Assembly (NCBI GenBank): GCA_021798635.1
Contig: JAJZGH010000033.1
Location: forward strand, 6,888 to 24,986
Direction: 5' to 3'
DNA from: Planctomycetota bacterium
Lineage (GTDB): Bacteria > Planctomycetota > Phycisphaerae > WQYP01
DNA length: 18,099 nt
The position numbers were made by a program, and so were the translations under genes. Each line of letters opens with the position of its first letter. The stretch's first letter is position 1. The notes beneath the pieces were generated by a model. That model was not told where the DNA came from. It saw nothing but the letters and a program-made list of their open reading frames with translations, and searched no databases. Of this stretch, positions 15,974 to 18,099 are shown one piece after another.

Positions 15974-17752
15974 TCAGTGCCAAAGATGCAAAGATTCAAC
16001 GATCGGGCCTAATGCCAAGGCGGGAAGGAACGTCAAAGCGCCAATAAGCACCACGGTGGCCACCAGCCATGCGGTAAACAGTGCGTCATGCGTCGGAAGC
16101 GTTCCGCTGGAAACAGGAATCTGCTTTTTTCTCGCCAGTGAGCCGGCGAGAGCCAGCGTCGGCACGATCAGAAAATAGCGCGATACCCACATAACAATGC
16201 CGCCGGCGATATTGTAGAACGGTGTATTGGTGCCCAGACCGGCGAAGGCGCTGCCGTTGTTATTTCCTACGGAACTGGCCCAGTAGAGAATTTCTGAAAA
16301 GCCATGCGCACCGGGATTGGCCAACGCACTGGTGCCCATGACGGTCACGCAGGCGATCGCTGCGGTCACCAATACCAGCGCGGGTGGAACCAGCACGCAA
16401 ATCGTCGCCATTTTCATTTCAAAAGCTTCAATTTTCTTGCCCAGATATTCCGGCGTGCGACCCACCATCAGCCCGGCAATAAAGACGGCCACGATGACAA
16501 ACATCAACATGCCATACAGGCCCGATCCCACGCCGCCGAAAATCACTTCGCCCAGTTCCATCAGCCACATGGGCGCTAATCCGCCCAGCGGCGTATAGGA
16601 GTCATGCATGGAATTCACTGATCCATTGGAAGCCGCGGTGGTGGCGGTGGCCCAGATGGCAGAATCGGTAACGCCGAAGCGCGTTTCCTTTCCCTCCATG
16701 TTGCCGCCGGACATCAGGGCAGAGGGGCTTTGAGTTACTCCAAGCGCGGTGAGTTTTGGATTCCCGGCATGTTCCGCCCACACGCAACCGACCATCAGCG
16801 GTACAAAGATGATCATCATCGCTGCAAAAATCGCCCAGCCCTGGCGCGTGTCCCCAACCATGCGGCCAAAGGTATAACAGAGCGCTGCAGGTATCAGCAG
16901 AATGGCCAGTACTTCCATGAAATTGCTTAACGGATTGGGATTTTCAAACGGATGCGCTGAATTGACCCCGAAAAATCCGCCGCCGTTGGTGCCCAATTGT
17001 TTAATGGCAATTTGGGAGGCCGCCGGACCTAAGGGCAAGATCTGGTGTTTAACCCATACGATCTGATTACCGGTTTTGCCCGCGGCGTTGGTGCCGGCTT
17101 GCACGTAGCTGACCGGCTGAAGCAGCGGAACTTTTTTATACGGCGAAAACGTCTGCACCACACCCTGCGACACCAGAAGCAGGGCCAGGACAAACGATAG
17201 CGGCAGCAGAATGTAAAGTGTACTGCGCACCAGATCGCCCCAGAAATTTCCGATGTTGTCGGTCTGTTTGCCGCGGATACCGCGAATCAGTGCCACCAGC
17301 ACCGCCATGCCGGTGGCCGCTGAGACAAAATTTTGCACGGTCAGCGCCAGCATTTGCGTCAGATAGCTCATCGTGGTTTCGCCGTTGTAGCTTTGCCAGT
17401 TGGTGTTGCTGATAAAGCTGACTGCGGTATTCCACGCCAGTGCCGGCGATACCGCACCCAGATGTTCCGGATTTAATGGCAAAAATCCCTGCAAACGCTG
17501 CAGCGCATAAACCGCTACTCCGCCCAGCAGATTAAACAGCAGCAAGGCCACGGCATAGGTTTTCCACGTCATCGGCTCAGCAGGCTCAATTCCCGCTACC
17601 CGGTACGTCAGGCGTTCCAGCCAACCCAGCGGTTTATCCAGGCCGCAGGGCTGTCCCTCATAAACCCGCGCCATAAATGCCCCAAGCGGTTTAACCAGCG
17701 CGGAAAGCACCAGCAGAAACACTCCCATTTGGATCCACGTGTCAGGAGTCAT
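15974..17752 (-). CDS. kdpA: KdpA, potassium-binding membrane subunit
   Basis: Membrane channel-like subunit that selects K+ in the KdpFABC complex. It has 592 residues (E. coli 557) with about ten hydrophobic helices. The four selectivity-filter segments are seen as SNTNWQSYNGETTMSYLTQM, GTNGGGFFGVNSAHPFENP, the region around NSMHDSYTPLGGLAPM and the region around SVGNNNGSAFAGLGTNTP. The start codon overlaps the kdpF stop by one base (TAATG), so translation is coupled. The extra length is mainly in the periplasmic-type loop at about 205-260. Identity is certain. Confidence 0.98.
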   Translation of the reverse strand: MTPDTWIQMGVFLLVLSALVKPLGAFMARVYEGQPCGLDKPLGWLERLTYRVAGIEPAEPMTWKTYAVALLLFNLLGGVAVYALQRLQGFLPLNPEHLGAVSPALAWNTAVSFISNTNWQSYNGETTMSYLTQMLALTVQNFVSAATGMAVLVALIRGIRGKQTDNIGNFWGDLVRSTLYILLPLSFVLALLLVSQGVVQTFSPYKKVPLLQPVSYVQAGTNAAGKTGNQIVWVKHQILPLGPAASQIAIKQLGTNGGGFFGVNSAHPFENPNPLSNFMEVLAILLIPAALCYTFGRMVGDTRQGWAIFAAMMIIFVPLMVGCVWAEHAGNPKLTALGVTQSPSALMSGGNMEGKETRFGVTDSAIWATATTAASNGSVNSMHDSYTPLGGLAPMWLMELGEVIFGGVGSGLYGMLMFVIVAVFIAGLMVGRTPEYLGKKIEAFEMKMATICVLVPPALVLVTAAIACVTVMGTSALANPGAHGFSEILYWASSVGNNNGSAFAGLGTNTPFYNIAGGIVMWVSRYFLIVPTLALAGSLARKKQIPVSSGTLPTHDALFTAWLVATVVLIGALTFLPALALGPIVESLHLWH

Positions 17753-17841
17753 TAAAATTTCTCCGGAAAAAGCATTGCGATAATCAGGTAAATCAGGATG
17801 GCTCCCGCCAGCACCAGACCGATGAAATCCATGATACTCAT
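17752..17841 (-). CDS. kdpF: KdpF, small stabilising subunit of the potassium uptake complex
   Basis: A 29-codon ORF, the same length as E. coli KdpF, encoding one membrane helix (VLAGAILIYLIIAMLFPEKF at the C-terminal end). The YLIIAMLFPEKF end fits the family pattern YL-x2-AL-x2-PE-x-F. AGGAGA lies 7 bases before the ATG. Its stop shares one base with the kdpA start, and its start overlaps the stop of the preceding micro-ORF by 4 bases. KdpF is known to stabilise the complex. It is too short for default gene finders. Confidence 0.92.
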   Translation of the reverse strand: MSIMDFIGLVLAGAILIYLIIAMLFPEKF

Positions 17842-17930
17842 CTTCGATCTCCTAAATATTCACATAGTTTCACCAGCAGCCAGGTGACAACGCCCAGTAA
17901 AATCATGGCTCCAATGTATAACGTGTCCAT
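17838..17930 (-). CDS. 30-residue membrane micro-protein at the head of the kdp operon
   Basis: A 30-codon ORF (starts MDTLYIGAMILLGVV, ends KLCEYLGDRR) with one predicted membrane helix (residues 4-20) and a charged C-terminus. GGAG lies about 8 bases before the ATG. The stop overlaps the kdpF start as ATGA, so it is probably coupled to KdpF translation. Short single-helix ORFs of similar look with a Cys-Glu near the end do occur upstream of kdpF in other bacteria, from memory. Function is unknown; it may be an extra accessory peptide of the Kdp complex or a leader that sets translation of kdpF. Confidence 0.75.
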   Translation of the reverse strand: MDTLYIGAMILLGVVTWLLVKLCEYLGDRR

Positions 17931-17973
17931 GGGAACACTCCGGTTTAAGCATGCACCTCCCGGTGCGGAACAT

Positions 17974-17989
17974 CAGATAAGTTTATCTG
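17974..17989. promoter_or_regulatory. Palindrome upstream of the kdp operon
   Basis: CAGATAA (17974-17980) and TTATCTG (17983-17989) are exact reverse complements around a 2-base centre. It lies 44 bp before the first start codon, between it and the direct repeats, where a dimeric regulator could act on the promoter or leader. Confidence 0.45.
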
Positions 17990-17993
17990 CCGC

Positions 17994-18046
17994 GATATCA
18001 AGATGCTGTAAAAAATAGGGCCGAAGATATAAAGATTGTGTAAAAA
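17994..18046. promoter_or_regulatory. Tandem 21-bp imperfect repeat upstream of kdp, candidate response-regulator sites
   Basis: Copy one at 17994-18014 and copy two at 18026-18046 match at 18 of 21 positions and start 32 bp apart, close to three helical turns. On the minus strand each reads TTTTTACA, five or so bases, then TTGATA or TTTATA. This is similar in style to the T-rich, TTTATA/TTTACA-containing KdpE site before E. coli kdpFABC. The rest of 17931-18099 has a short hairpin (GCACC 17953-17957 with GGTGC 17962-17966) and no other gene. Confidence 0.5.
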
Positions 18047-18099
18047 TTGACGGAGCACCGGAGTGCAGACACGGATGGGCGTGTGATGTGAGCTTATTT

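Noticed and set aside
17866..17952. 28-codon minus-strand ORF from ATG at 17952, just after a GGGAGG
   Set aside because: It overlaps the membrane micro-ORF in another frame, the ribosome site is too close to the ATG, and its residues (many His) do not look like a real peptide.
1..18099. tRNA, rRNA, CRISPR array, insertion sequence or phage genes
   Set aside because: No cloverleaf-like sequence, conserved rRNA stretch, spaced repeat array, transposase or integrase motif was seen on either strand.

Overview
The window looks like a chromosomal segment of a heterotrophic, polysaccharide-degrading member of the Planctomycetes/Verrucomicrobia/Lentisphaerae group, most likely a Phycisphaerae-type planctomycete. 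This is inferred from gene content, not from a marker gene. The clues are a prepilin-like protein with a C-terminal DGH motif, a PEP-CTERM protein, a XylR-type AraC regulator and large secreted glycoside hydrolases, all in one cluster. No rRNA, tRNA, insertion sequence, integrase or CRISPR array is visible.

Bases 1-10479 form a carbohydrate locus. Read leftward (minus strand) they carry a PEP-CTERM surface protein (8748-7945), a pseudopilin-like protein (7867-6890), a 1,084-residue protein with a clan GH-A barrel (6633-3379), a parallel beta-helix protein with a GH110-like Asp/Asp-Asp arrangement (3338-1464), and a lipoprotein-type GH2 beta-mannosidase cut by the window edge (1335-1). Divergent from these, on the plus strand, is a XylR/AraC-type sugar-sensing regulator (9265-10479). 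About 516 bp of structured DNA separates the two arms, with two strong hairpins and six copies of the pentamer CCATT/AATGG. The simplest reading is a regulator that controls itself and the divergent degradation genes in response to a sugar, plausibly one containing galactose and mannose.

Bases 10523-17930 are a complete high-affinity potassium uptake operon on the minus strand: a 30-codon micro-ORF, kdpF, kdpA, kdpB, kdpC and kdpD, tightly packed with several overlapping start/stop codons. The sensor kinase gene kdpD is the last gene. The usual partner response regulator kdpE is not beside it and is nowhere in the window. Upstream (17931-18099) lie an imperfect 21-bp direct repeat with a 32-bp period and a nearly perfect 16-bp palindrome, both good candidates for control of the operon.

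The most interesting points are the GH110-like enzyme in this setting, the very long GH-A protein with an N-terminal amidotransferase-like region, the extra micro-membrane protein in front of KdpF, the repeats upstream of kdp with no kdpE nearby, and the structured divergent intergenic region. I see no defence system or other clearly new machinery.
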